From Heligmosomoides polygyrus polygyrus (taxonomy: Eukaryota > Nematoda > Chromadorea > Rhabditida > Heligmosomidae), in the NCBI GenBank assembly GCA_947396885.1, contig OX377206.1:5036658-5100657 (forward strand): DNA of 64,000 nt, in the 5' to 3' direction. Shown in pieces: positions 1-10,689 of this stretch. How positions within the stretch are numbered: the first letter of the stretch is position 1; the number at the start of each line of letters is the position of its first letter. Both the position numbers and the translations under genes were made by a program. Below the pieces are notes generated by a model, which worked only from the letters and a program-made list of their open reading frames with translations, was not told the DNA's origin and searched no databases.

Positions 1-429
1 CAACAGTAATAGTGTTGTTAAAGCTTTACCATCAGAAGCCAACGAATGCACATTTTTGAATACCCAAAATTTTCCTTCAAAGGAATATCGAAAGGCACTA
101 TCATAATGCACGAATTTTTTTTACAACTAAAAACCGCAGCAGTGCTTCCCGAAAATGTGTGGAAATAAATAAAAGCCGACAGCAAGACTGGGTTTTGGCG
201 GTCTTGAAGGCGTTCACTATCATTGGGGAGAAGACCGGACACTTCGTTCGGTACCGTACGGACACATTTGAGCTTTGCGCAAACGTTTAAAATGTTGCCT
301 CAGTTACCACAGTACACATCATGTTTGATTCGGAGGGAAGAACCAACTGAGCATATTGAGGTAGAGGGTCGGTCATCCAACGGTTGCAGGGCAAGGAGCA
401 ACTATGACTCATCCTTCGAACTGCTGGAA
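1..429. other. No gene recognised at left edge
   Basis: A short open frame on the plus strand starts at 223 and runs into the R1 repeat. I see no recognisable domain before about position 430. The stretch may be the left part of the same repeat. Confidence 0.3.
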
Positions 430-1750
430 AGCGATTTGTTGTGCCGTCTGCCTCCTCCTGCATGTCGATTCATTGCGCATAGATTTTGTTTGCACGGCGA
501 TCAATTGATTCGAAAAGCATTCACCTTGAAGTGGAAAGTGTATATAGAACGGTTTTCCTGATTTCTTTTTTAAAACAACAACACGAAACGTATTTTTTCT
601 ATACGATTCAATGTTTTACCTAACATTTAACGAAAACTCTCCGATAAAGCATTAAACGAGCAGAATTTGACGTGCGCCCCTAGTGTGTAATCGCGTCGAT
701 GTGACGACCGTAATCGCGCCAGCCAATCACGCAGTGAGTCCTTTCGGTGGTACGGACGAGATTCGATCGCACAGAAGGGCCACCGTAGCTATCCATCAAT
801 GCTGCGATCCATGTAAGCTCCGCGTGCCTTAATGGCCCACTCTCAGAGCTCCTTGCGATCTACCACATGATTAGGGAACTTCGTTTTTTGGTCGATTTTC
901 AAGATTTTTGAATAAAAACGGCACAAATCAAAGCCTCAAACCATATAGGAGACGACAATTTTAGAAGATGCTTCTTAGCGTTCAACGACCCGAAAAACTT
1001 TCCGAGTGATGTCGGCTTAAGGGCCGCCGACTGTGTTTTCGGATTTCGTCGATCGTGTGCGAAGGATGCGCTTTCCACTGAAACATTTTTCCCCAATTGA
1101 AGGAGCGAACATCAGGGAGTGAAACTGCAACCTATAAAGCGGCAGGCAGTGAAATTAAACTGTTAAGAAATGAGCCCCTCCACTGCGATCTTTCATGCAG
1201 TGATGGGGAAGTTCGAATTTTGGTCGATTTTCGGAATTCTCGGCTAAAATATACCAAATTCGACCCCGATAATTTTATAGGCTGCTTCTCATAAGGGAGA
1301 ATCACCTTTTCTTCTGTTTCCCAACGCGCTACTAGTTGTTCGACCTGTGCATGGCGATCCCTCGCCTGTTAATTCGATGAGAATGCGGCAGCCGCCCGTC
1401 TCCACCGATGACGCACAAGGTGGCGGCTGCCTTACCGGTGTCCTCTAGAAGGATGGCATGTGTCACTGACTGTGAGCTGCTGACGCTGTACCTCACCGTT
1501 CGTCTCGCCTGCCCAAGCGTCGTGGCAATCAACACCGGCGGTCGTGGTGCCTCCCGCGTCGCCATGATTACGGTTGACGGCGCCGATACAACGGACGGGG
1601 AGATGTAGCGCCAGCGGTTGACAGAGTGACTCATGCCTTTGTCCTTTAGGATTGATAATGAAAGAATCCGGCCACTCGGACTGCGGCCTAAAATTTTGGC
1701 GCGCTTTCTAAGAAGACACAAGTCGCAAAAGAAAAATGCCAGAACAGTGT
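430..1750 (+). repeat. R1 dispersed repeat, copy 1
   Basis: Long interspersed repeat shared with 2585-5600, 25620-28760 (minus) and 30840-31490 (minus). Three landmarks appear in the same order in the copies: a left part around 500-970, a middle part around 1060-1280 (a block beginning GAAGGAGCGA), and a right part around 1290-1740 with GGCGGTCGTGGTGCC. The left part contains the end of an open frame: the last residues before the stop at 559-561 read AFTLKWKVY, and the minus copy near 28.70 kb has AFTLTRKWF before its own stop. The repeat may therefore carry the 3' end and untranslated tail of an unrecognised mobile-element gene. No terminal repeats or target duplication could be defined. Confidence 0.6.
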
Positions 1751-1789
1751 AATTCGAGATATTCACCTAGTCCAGCTTCCATAAAAACA

Positions 1790-2450
1790 AAACGCATGAT
1801 CCTCGATGAAACACTTCAGACAGTTTCCTTATTAGTGTGAAATCGTCGCAGACGATGAGTAACCGTGTAGCCATTTGGAATGGCAATATCCGAGGCCAGT
1901 TGGAAAGATTCTTTACGCTCTTGAGGACTTGAGCACATTCATGTTGCCGTTCGGAACATGTTTCCAACAACGGCTCGTTTAACGGCAGCAGGATGAGCAG
2001 ATCTCGCATGAATCAAAATGTTTTTTGAACTCGGTTTACGGTACAGTTTCACATAAACCAGTCCATTTGACACTTTGATTTATGTGCTCAGATAAGCGAG
2101 CCAACCGTTCTTGAGACTTGCCTGATAAGCCTAATGTACTGCGATTGTTGGTTTAAACATCCAAAACACTCATCCATTTCGAACTGTGTTGAAGTTATAA
2201 CACAACAATCATCTATGTACCTGCAGTATAATAGGTGACAGCGTTCGAGCACAGGCCTTTCAATTCTGCTAATAAAACAGATCGCAATAATCGTCGACCC
2301 GATTATTGCGATCTGTTTCATGAGCCGAATTGAAAGGCCTGTGCCATGGGCCAACCCTCTAAGTTGTAGAACATATGTTGGGTTTATGGTTAAGTGTTTA
2401 AGTTGGAAACTAACAACAGTCTTTTTGGACAATCTGTTTTCAAGCACTTC
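1790..2450 (-). mobile_element. Penelope-like element reverse transcriptase fragment (broken)
   Basis: Minus-strand translation at 2447-2088 contains SRIERPVLE followed by LLYCRYIDDC, the catalytic YIDD motif (2219-2208) of Penelope-type reverse transcriptases. In another frame, 1993-1830 reads HARSAHPAAVKRAVV and later IAIPNGYTV, which matches the conserved stretch after the catalytic motif in that family. The copy is dead: it has a frameshift between about 2088 and 1993, an in-frame TGA at 1939-1941, and an inverted self-duplication at 2250-2343. No GIY-YIG endonuclease domain was found. Penelope-like elements are retroelements that prime reverse transcription at chromosomal ends or breaks. 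Confidence 0.65.
2250..2343. repeat. 94-bp near-perfect palindrome inside the Penelope fragment
   Basis: Two arms of about 44 bases (CACAGGCCTTTCAATTC at left, its complement at right) surround a 6-base centre near 2297. The left arm is the normal Penelope coding sequence for RIERPV. The right arm is an inverted copy of it, so this is a local snap-back duplication and not an inserted transposon. Confidence 0.8.
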
Positions 2451-2584
2451 ATAGCACTAACCAAGTATCATAAAGCATATCTTATGATCGAGGCTGATAC
2501 ATAAGCTGGAGATTCAACAAATCCATTTTATAAAAGACGTCGAAACTGCTGCTGCGGAGGAGCTCCGTGATAGTAGCACTTCAA

Positions 2585-2750
2585 TCAAACGTGTACAATT
2601 AAGAATAAACAGATTATTACACAGTGCCAGAGGCAACGGAAGCCCAGACAAAATTTCTGGTTCGCTTGCCACTGAAATATTTTTCTCCCACTTGAAGGAG
2701 CGAGCATCAGAGAGTGAAACTGCATCCTAGATAACAGCAGGCCCTGACAA
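2585..2750 (+). repeat. R1 dispersed repeat, copy 2, middle part
   Basis: Matches 26700-26600 on the minus strand and 1060-1130 on the plus strand, including GAAGGAGCGA and GAGAGTGAAACTGCATCC. The copy is interrupted after about 2750 by the satellite arrays and resumes near 4655, where the sequence continues exactly as the uninterrupted minus copy predicts. Confidence 0.65.
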
Positions 2751-2892
2751 TTATAGATAATATAAATATAATAAGTGGTACACACTTAGCCGTGGAGCAC
2801 GTCAAAAAATAGGGGCGGAAACGTCAATGGGCGGAAACATCAGGGGCAGAAACATCAGGGGCGCCAAATAGCAGAAAATACCCAGACGCCTT

Positions 2893-3650
2893 CTACGTGC
2901 CTGGCGATGCCGTAGATGCACCGAACACGTCGGCAAGCATGCCTGACGATGCCGTAGACGTACCGAACACGTCGGCAACCCTGCATGGCGAGCTGTAGAC
3001 GTGCCGAACGCGTCGGCAACCGTGCCTGGCGATGCCGTAGACGTGCCGAACGCGTCGGCAACCCTGCATGGCGAGCTGTAGAAGTGCCGAACGCGTCGGC
3101 AACCCTGCATGGCGAGCTGTAGACGTGCCGAACAGTCGGCGACCGTGCCCGACGATGCCGTAGACGTGCCGAACGCGTCGGCAACCCTGCATGGCGAGCT
3201 GTAGAAGTGCCGAACGTGTCGGCAACCGTGCCTGGCGATGCCGTAGACGTGCCGAACACGTCGGCGACCGTGCATGGCGAGCCGTAGACATGCCGAACGC
3301 GTCGCCAACCGTGCCTGGCGATGCCGTAGACGTGCCGAACGCGTCGGCAACCCTGCATGGCGAGCTGTAGAAGTGCCGAACGCGTCGGCAACCCTGCATG
3401 GCGAGCTGTAGACGTGCCGAACACGTCGGCAACCGTGCATGGCAAGCCGTAGACGTGCCGAACAGTCGGCGACCGTGCCCGACGATGCCGTAGACGTGCC
3501 GAACGCGTCGGCAACCCTGCATGGCGAGCTGTAGAAGTGCCGAACGCATCGGCAACCGTGCCTGGCGATGCCGTAGACGTGCCGAACACGTCGGCAACCG
3601 TGCATGGCGAGCCGTAGACGTGCCGAACACGTCGGCGACCGTGCCTGGGC
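2893..3650. repeat. 42-bp minisatellite array, about 18 copies
   Basis: Tandem units of 42 bp; a typical unit contains GTAGACGTGCCGAACACG, then TCGGCAACCGTG. Two unit types alternate, ending in CCTGGCGAT or CATGGCGAG. A variant with a short deletion (GAACAGTCGGCGACC) occurs at about 3130 and again at about 3460, so a block of eight monomers is itself duplicated. Because 42 is a multiple of three, all minus frames stay open for 245-267 codons. These are not genes. Confidence 0.92.
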
Positions 3651-3689
3651 ATTTAGACGATCATCGACGGGAGGCGTTCACAGCAGGGG

Positions 3690-4545
3690 AGGCAATCGAT
3701 ATCGATCGATATTATCGATTTTTCTGTGGATGTCGTGGAAGCGCCTTGAAACATCAGCCCTGGGGGTAATCGAGGTCGCTGAACACGAATCTGAAGTCGA
3801 CCAATCGAGAACGCGAATCTGAAGTCGACCAATCGATATCGATCGATATTATCGATTTTTCTGTGGATGTCGTGGAAGCGCCTTGAAACATCAGCCCTGG
3901 TGGTAATCGAGGTCGCTGAACACGAATCTGAAGTCGACCAATCGACATCGATCGATATTATCGATTTTCCTGTGGATGTCGTTCAAGCGCCCTGGAACAT
4001 CAGCCCTGGTGGTAATCGAGGTCGCTGAACACGAATCTGAAGTCGACCAATCGACATCGATCGATATTATCGATTTTCCTGTGGATGTCGTTCAAGCGCC
4101 CTGGAACATCAGCCCTGGGGGTAATCGAGGTCGCTGAACACGAATCTGAAGTCGACCAATCGATATCGATCGATATTATCGATTTTTCTGTGGATGTCGT
4201 TCAAGCGCCCTGGAACATCAGCCCTGGGGGTAATCGAGGTCGCTGAACGCGAATCTGAAGTCGACCAATCGATATCGATCGATATTATCGATTTTCCTGT
4301 GGATGTCGTTCAAGCGCCCTGGGGGTAATCGAGGTCGCTGAACACGAATCTGAAGTCGACCAATCGATATCGATCGATATTATCGATTTTTCTGTGGATG
4401 TCGTGGAAGCGCCTTGAAACATCAGCCCTGGGGGTAATCGAGGTCGCTGAACGCGAATCTGAAGTCGACCAATCGATATCGATCGATATTATCGATTTTC
4501 CTGTGGATGTCGTGGAAGCGCCTTAAAACATCAGCCCTGGGGGCA
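3690..4545. repeat. 110-bp satellite with ATCGAT palindromes, about 8 copies
   Basis: Head-to-tail units of about 110 bp (one unit about 138, one about 94 through a small deletion). Each begins with AATCGATATCGATCGATATT and continues through GTGGATGTCGT and GGTAATCGAGGTCGCTGAAC. Diverged members occur near 17490-17720, 54290-54640 (opposite orientation) and 62085-62340. It directly abuts the 42-bp array, and the same junction recurs inverted near 62340. Confidence 0.92.
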
Positions 4546-4654
4546 GGGTCAAGCGTGGGGTTCGATTTTTGCTGGAAATTTACGACCCCCTCCCCTCTGA
4601 AGCGGAATTTGTACGACCCCCTCCCTCTCTCTTCCACTGTTCTATTTCTTGTAG

Positions 4655-5600
4655 ATAAAAAAGCGGGCTCCTCCCCTGCGATCTTCCGTGTGAAGAAGAG
4701 GAAGTCCAGGTTTTTTTCGATTATAAGAATTTTGGAGGAGAGGCAAAAGAGGAGAAGAGGCAAAAAGACAAACATCAAATCCCCAGTCCCACATAGAAGA
4801 TGCCGGTTTCGGAAGCTGCTTCTCAAAAGGGAGAATCGTCTTTTCTTCTGTTCTCAACGTGCTATTCGTTGTTCGACTTGCGAATGGCGGACCCAGCAGC
4901 CTCGTCTGTTAATTCGGTGAGGATGCTGCGTCAGCCCCGTTTCGAGGTGAAGGTGGCCGTTGTCTCACCGGCTTCCTCTAAGAGGAAGGTGTGGGTTACT
5001 GACTATCAACGGTGGACGCTGTACCTCACCGTTTGTCACGCTTCAACAAGCGTCCGGGCGATCAACACCGGCGGTCGTGGTGCCTGTCGTGGCGACGTGA
5101 ATACGATTAACAACGCCGAGGAACGAGCACACATAGCGTCAGCGGTTCACAGTCAGAGGGACTCATGCCTTCCTGCTTTAGGATTGATATTGAGCGAATC
5201 CAGGCCACCCACGTTTGGCAAAATCAATCAGAAACAGAGCTCCCTCCGCCGTGCATGAAGACCTCTTTCTTGTAGACTGATTCTTATATGGTACGAAAGC
5301 ATTTTTTTTTTGAAAACCTGACGGGATTTTCAAAATTCAAAAAAAATCACCGTGTCATGATCGTTTTGTGAAAGTCCAATTCCGTCGCTTCAATGGCGTT
5401 GGTGCAAGATCGACCAGAGGTCGATTCAACCTCTTCGATCCAGAACATCACGTTTTTTTTCAGTGTGTATTGTTCAAAACTTTTTTGTGGCAGAATCTTC
5501 ATTGCACAGGTTGTCCGCTTCAGGTAGAAAATAATTTTGTTATCATGAAAAACAAGAATTTTGAATACGATCCGCCGTAATCATATCGACATTCGATACT
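4655..5600 (+). repeat. R1 dispersed repeat, copy 2, right part
   Basis: Nearly collinear with the reverse complement of 25620-26560. Shared landmarks are AGAAGATGCCGGTTT, GGCGGTCGTGGTGCC, CTGATTCTTATATGGTACG and a right end at GATCCGCCGTAATCATATCG. The open frames here (137 and 152 codons) have no counterpart of the same length in the other copies and are not called as genes. Confidence 0.75.
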
Positions 5601-5649
5601 GGAGGCGCGTACCAGGGGGCACACGGAATTCTGGGCGCTAATTTTTTAA

Positions 5650-7130
5650 CCGAGATTCTTCGTTAAATTTCCGGTTAGTCCCATCGAATTGAAACTACAC
5701 AGTGAAAATACTGAAAAGCTCTGCTAGGTGAACACAGATGTTGATGAAGAATTACACGTTGGAAAACGATCACTGTAAGATATTTCGACGTCGAAGGGAG
5801 ATCGTCGTAGATAGTTAAAGGAAGTCGCATTCGAAACATCTGTTTGGAATGAGCTACGCACTTTCCGGTTTGAAGACTTTTATCCCTTTTATGTAATGTG
5901 CCAACCACAGCACCATACAAGTGCGTTCGACAGCCATGAGGACTGGAAAGCGGTTAGTCTAATGTTACGCTGGAATGCGCCATGTATTATACGCACCTCA
6001 ACATCGCAGGGACCCTCATAACGAAATAAATCTGTTGTGACTTGTGTGAAGTCCTATGTAGCATGTAGAACAGCCAACGATTCATTCATATCAGACTAGT
6101 TTGCACACCTTAGATAGTAGTGTCTATTCACCGATTTCATAGAATGGAAGGGTTAAAGGAGGATTTGAATTGTCTCCTTCTCACGTGAATCGGGAATGTG
6201 GGTACTTCCCTTCGGATGCACGATGCTTCCGATAGGTTGATAAATGCGGATCTTGTCAATTGTGCTTCAAAAGATGCCAGCTGAGAGTTTCCCGCCAAGT
6301 CGGGGCTGCGTCCATCTACGTACCTAAGGTGAAAGAGTTTGGAAAGTATTTACAATAGCTGGTAATGGCCAACGCCTTCAACCAAGGATTCGAAGACGAA
6401 CCGTCGCTTTTCCTCAACTCTTCTCATGGCTGGATTTTCAATTCTAAACAATGGCTGGTTCAAAAATAATTTTGGCTTCAGCTCGTCACGCTCAAATTAA
6501 ATCATCTTCGCTCAAGAACCGGCCTGCCAGCCCAAATATATTTCACCAAAATCTATGTGCCACTTGTGAAGCCCTGCATATGTATGTGAATATTTCGCAA
6601 ACGTGAGACTGTGACTCACTACTATGTAGTGTGAATGAGCCCATGAAAGTCGTTTTCGCCATCATTTGTTGGTTTTAAAAATATTCGATAATACGAAAAA
6701 TGAGCAATTCTATATATACACGCTTAATCCGTTCAACCTCGAGGGAGCCGGTTTCTGAACATGTACTCGACCATCACCCTACCGATGGGCATCTTCTCGT
6801 CTCCTGTTCTCATTACGCTTAAATTTCGTCTAATTTCGATATAGTTTTCCAAGATTCAGACCTTAAATCACCATGACGCCTAATAAACGACGTTAACATT
6901 GGGCCAACCTTTTATTTGTAACTCCTGGCTGTGAAATGACTCCTCTAACTAACCGCATTTGAAGAACTGATAAAAGCAGATCATGAAGTGAACAAACGTA
7001 GGTGTGTAGTTGCGCTCGAGTAACCCATTACAATAGGTATGCGAATTATTTTTACTCGATTTCAAATACTGAAAAGATCGTGTATTTTGGATGCATTCGA
7101 AGTATTCAGAAAATTTACCCTTCCCAAATG
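5650..7130 (+). repeat. Paralogous block, copy 1 (left half)
   Basis: Diverged but collinear with 47290-48270, 51010-52000 and 52300-53350. Matching landmarks are CTGGATTTTCAA, TCAAATTAAATCATCT, GAGGGAGCCGGTTTCTGAAC and GTAACCCATTACAATAGGTA. A short plus frame (LINADLVNC...DAS, TGA at 6290) matches LIDADLITC...EDVI followed by TGA at 47.44 kb, with a mild excess of third-position differences. This may be a small exon or coincidence. The block is part of the duplication that also carries the Nudix gene. Confidence 0.5.
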
Positions 7131-7139
7131 TATTCAGAC

Positions 7140-7260
7140 AAGTGCTCCGACACGCCTAACGGCGTGTCTCGCACTTGCGCGCTTCGCGCGACCTTGGAGC
7201 ATCACTGACCTAGAGAAAGTAGTTTTTGTCAAACTTAGAATTCGCTGACATCTAGGATCT
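7140..7260 (+). repeat. Short dispersed repeat with GCGCGCTTCGCGCG hairpin, copy 1
   Basis: Contains TTGCGCGCTTCGCGCGACC then GCATCACTGACCTAG and AGTTTTTGTCAAAC. The same order occurs on the minus strand at 24650-24760 and, degraded, at 62025-62090. A second small palindrome (GACACGCC/GGCGTGTC) precedes it at about 7147-7165. Confidence 0.6.
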
Positions 7261-7488
7261 GCTGCGTACTTTATCTGCATCAAGCCGTTCACCACTTAGG
7301 TACCTTTCATCATAGACATTTTCTCCAGACTCTCCAGTAACGTCAATGGTTTGTGCTGTGCAGTACTTCTGTCCCTCAGGTTGCTCCTCAGCAACCGCTC
7401 TCATGCTCAACAGAGCTCGTTACAGAACACTGTTGACAGTCTTCCGAATCCGGGCGCTAGGTTCCACCTTACTCGGAAACCAGGAAGG

Positions 7489-7565
7489 GGGGGGGGAAGG
7501 CCAGTAAAGGCGGATCTTATTGCTGATTCGCCTTTGCTGGTCTTCCCCCCCCCCCCCTTCCTGGT
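7489..7565. repeat. Poly-G / poly-C hairpin
   Basis: Arm 1 reads ACCAGGAAG, a run of 10 G, then AAGGCCAGTAAAGGCG. Arm 2 is its near complement with a run of about 14 C and ends CCTGGT. The loop is about 16 bases. It should extrude readily, and the G-run could form a quadruplex. Confidence 0.8.
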
Positions 7566-7740
7566 CCCAACTCCTGGCCCACTTCCTTGTTTCCACTATT
7601 GACCCCCTACTGGTTTCTTCTTGCCGGCTTTCCCGTCCTGCTTCCTCCTTCAGGTTGTTCCTTTCCTTCCTGGTCGCTCAACTGGTCCACCCTAGAGGTC
7701 CCCCTTACTCCCCTTTTCCACCCCTTAGTGGTTCTCCCAT
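7530..7740. repeat. Polypyrimidine tract with degenerate CTGGT repeats
   Basis: Strand-asymmetric C/T-rich sequence with repeated CTGGTC or ACTGGTTTC words every 15-25 bases. Similar C/T-rich ACTGGT words recur at 10850-10915, 11235-11300 and 11575-11720. No gene seen. Confidence 0.5.
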
Positions 7741-8900
7741 GTTCAGGGCAGACGTCGGTGAGGAGGCAGAGGAGTATCTCGCGCGGGTAACATTTTCCAT
7801 TCAACATGGGATAATGCTGAATTCTGAATGCGGCTGCTCGTCACACGACGACGATGTGACCTCTGCTTCCTTTCTTTTCGATCTTCTGAGTCCAGACGGT
7901 TGTAGAGCGACGAAGGGAATCCGTCTTCTGGATTCAAGGACTCAGAAACGCGCGCAGACGCCGTTGTGTCAAGCAGGAGGAGGATACGCTTCCTCCGCTG
8001 CAACAATATCCCATGTTGAACGGCACACGTTGCCCGCGCGAGGTACGCAGAGGCGTACCTGGCGCGGGTAAACTTTTCCGTTCAACATGGGATAATGCTG
8101 AGTTCTGCATGCAGCCTTTCGTCGTACGACGACGGTGTCACCTCTTTTGACTCCAGATGCTTGTTGCGCGGCAAAGGGTACCCCCCTTCTGGATTCAGAC
8201 GCTCAGAAGCGCGCGCAGATGTCGCTGCGTCAAGCAGGAGAAGGTTGTGCTTCCTCTGCTGCAGCAGCATTTCATGCTCAATTCTGAATGCGATCCCTCG
8301 TAGTAGGACGACGGTGTCTCCTCTTCTGTCTCCAGAAGGTTGCGGTGCGATGAAAGGAACCCGTCTTCTGGATTCAGGCACTCAGAAACGCGCTCAGATG
8401 CTGTTGTGTCAAGCAGGAGGAGGATACGCTTCCTCCGCTGCAACAATATCCCATGTTGAACGGCACACGTTGCCCGCGCGAGGTACGCAGAGGCGTACCT
8501 GGCGCGGGTAAACTTTTCCGTTCAACATGGGATAATGCTGAGTTCTGCATGCAGCCTTTCGTCGTACGACGACGATGTGACCTCTGCTTCCTTTCTTTTC
8601 GATCTTCTGACTCCAGACGGTTGTGGTGCGACGAAGGGAACCCGTCTTCTGGATTCAGGCACTCAGAAACGCGCGCAGACGCCGTTGTGTCAAGTAGGAG
8701 GAGGCTGCGCTTGCTCTGCTGCAGCAGCATCTCATGTTCAGTTCTGAATGCGATCCCTCGTCGTAGACGACAGAGTCTCCTCTTCTGACTCCAGACGGTT
8801 GTGAAGACGCCGTTGTGTCAAGCAGGAGGAGACTATGCGTCCTCTGCTGTAACAACTCCCATGTTGACCGGCAGACGTTGCCCGCGCGAGGTACGCGGAG
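7740..8900. repeat. 440-bp tandem repeat, about 2.7 copies
   Basis: CCATGTTGAACGGCACACG occurs at 8011 and 8451, exactly 440 bp apart, followed in both by GTACGCAGAGGCGTACCTGG and CATGGGATAATGCTGAG. A third, shorter unit runs to about 8900. Internal words (CTCAGAAACGCGC, TCAAGCAGGAGGAGG) also repeat at about 220 bp, so the 440-bp unit is itself a diverged dimer. Open frames of 83-183 codons here overlap on both strands and are artefacts. Confidence 0.85.
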
Positions 8901-9009
8901 GCGTCGCAAGGGGTTCCATGAGATTGCGCGTGGTTCCACGAGGCGTATTTCAGCCAAGTTTCCAACCTGAGTGAGATACGCCTCACCATCTACAGGGCAG
9001 GGAGCTAAC

Positions 9010-10130
9010 TCAATTATATAGTGGTAGATGTTCGAAAGTTGACAGCATTCGAAGTGAGTCAAACATTCGAAATTTCATACCTTTGGACATACCCAATAGT
9101 CATTTACCTGTCAGGCCTGAACAGACACGGCTTCCTTGCTTAGGCATACTGGGACACAATTGGGCGTATGTATTGTCACACAACATCACTGATCATATCT
9201 CCTGTCCCTCCAGAATTTCAGTCATACTCTTTTGAGATGCGGGTTCTTCACATCAGAGGAACCAAGACAGTAGGCAATGGGGACGGGGATACGGGCCGTT
9301 GGATGTCCGATAAAGCGGTTGCCGTGCCTGGAAAATTTCTCCATGTCTACAACGTATTTCGGAGCAACAATGAGCAGCTGCAATTTAGGACCCTGGCGGG
9401 GGCTCCAGCCATTCAGATAGTTTCCATAGTTCCGACAGACCTGTCTGGTCACTATGTATCATGTATGTAACCAGGAAACCACTGAGCATGTCGAGATGTG
9501 AAGACTTGGAAATGTGAACACCTTTATCGTGAAGAAAAATTTAATCAAAAATACGGAATATGGAAAATGTGGACGAGACATCTACGCGAATTGACCTCGC
9601 CAAAATCGAACTTAGGATTGCCACGCAGAATTGACCAAATTACCGAGACGCTCTCTGCAGGTGATTATTATCTCAAAGTTGGGTAACTAAACCTTAATTA
9701 TTAATATACTAAAACATACGACACGATAAATGAGTGGATAAATGCAGCAGGATAAATATGTGCCATGGATACTGATAAATGAATGAATTACATAAGTAAA
9801 CAGTTAAAAACATAAGCATACGCTAAAAGCCTATTGATCTGACATATCCGAGGTTATCCAATGAGTAATCAATACAAAAAGGTAATTTTAATTACATAAA
9901 TTGTAAACAGCAAGTCTACATGCTATAAAATTGGACGACGTTGTCGTCACCACAGAAACAATCGAAGGCAATGAGGAACCAAGCAGTGGATCTACCACAT
10001 GTGAAACATTGGTACTCGTCACTGGTTCAGTACAAGGATATCAACCCGATGTCACAGACGTTTCACCTAACCGAATGGGTGGATATCCTGGTACACTTGA
10101 TGTACAGTACCGTTATACTGGCCATGGGCC
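9010..10130 (+). repeat. Paralogous block, copy 1 (right half)
   Basis: Resumes the homology with 53340-53930 after the inserted repeats: GAAGTGAGTCAAACATTC, ATACTGGGACACAATTGGGC, GGTACTCGTCACTGGTTC and TATCAACCCGATG all have collinear partners there. In the other copy the homology stops just before the last exon of Nudix gene 3. Here the equivalent flank lies about 5 kb downstream of gene 1. Confidence 0.6.
9168..9470 (+). CDS. Unrecognised conserved reading frame, possible exon
   Basis: Open frame of 100 codons on the plus strand. Its first third matches the diverged copy at 53443-53560 as protein: TSLI, PVP, EFQS, SFE and VLHIR are shared, and many base differences fall at third codon positions (CCT/CCG, GTC/GTT, TTT/TTC, AAT/AAC). 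That pattern suggests past protein-level selection on this strand. The other copy is broken by a one-base indel and stops. I recognise no domain, and the true ends and splice sites are unknown. Alternatively it is a relic of a mobile-element protein. Confidence 0.35.
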   Translation: MYCHTTSLIISPVPPEFQSYSFEMRVLHIRGTKTVGNGDGDTGRWMSDKAVAVPGKFLHVYNVFRSNNEQLQFRTLAGAPAIQIVSIVPTDLSGHYVSCM

Positions 10131-10420
10131 GAAAACAGAGCGCAGGCCAACTTGCGCCGCTTTACAGCGTTCCAAAGCGGCCTTTTTATTAACTTCTAAA
10201 AAAGAATTGAAAAGAGAAATACATAATTGAGTCCAGCAGCTCGAGCTCTACCTATTGACACACAAATCTCAGTAGAGTTGAATAACGCGTATAGGACCAA
10301 CAGGATCAACGGCGTGGGCGCGACAACATGTAGACGATCGATGTGCGTAAATGAAATCCGAAGTTTCGACAATCGTTAATCGTAAACCATAAGAGTTAGG
10401 CGACGTTTAGTATAGTACAA
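10130..10420 (+). repeat. R2 dispersed repeat, copy 1
   Basis: Shares CCGAAAAC, a hairpin with TCCAAAGCGGCCTTTTT, CAGCAGCTC and GCGTGGGCGCGACA with 26765-28150 (split by a retroelement) and, in part, with 42120-42200. Confidence 0.55.
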
Positions 10421-10689
10421 ATGAATTTTAGTTTTTTGCCAATGTTCTCAAGGATGATTATTTATACTTTTTACTGTTTAACATTGGATGGCAATAATGC
10501 TCCTGTATCCATTCCCCCTAACCCTCCGTCATTGGCACCTTACCTATGCTCCGGCAGAGAAACGAAGTGAGAGGCAAGCACACTCACGCTCGTTGGTTGC
10601 ACGAAATTTTAAAAGGTCTCCTGAAAATCCACAAAGTCAGGCAGGTCTTCTGAACCTGGACGCATGTTCCATAACATCCGCGACACATT

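Noticed and set aside
2893..3650. CRISPR-like array
   Set aside because: Units are contiguous with no unique spacers, and the genome is eukaryotic.
2802..3652. Three overlapping minus-strand frames of 245-267 codons
   Set aside because: They lie wholly in a 42-bp tandem repeat. A period divisible by three keeps all frames open; composition is Arg/His/Ala/Thr-rich and repetitive.
7520..9062. Frames up to 183 codons
   Set aside because: They overlap on both strands across the 440-bp tandem repeat and polypyrimidine tract, with no domain.
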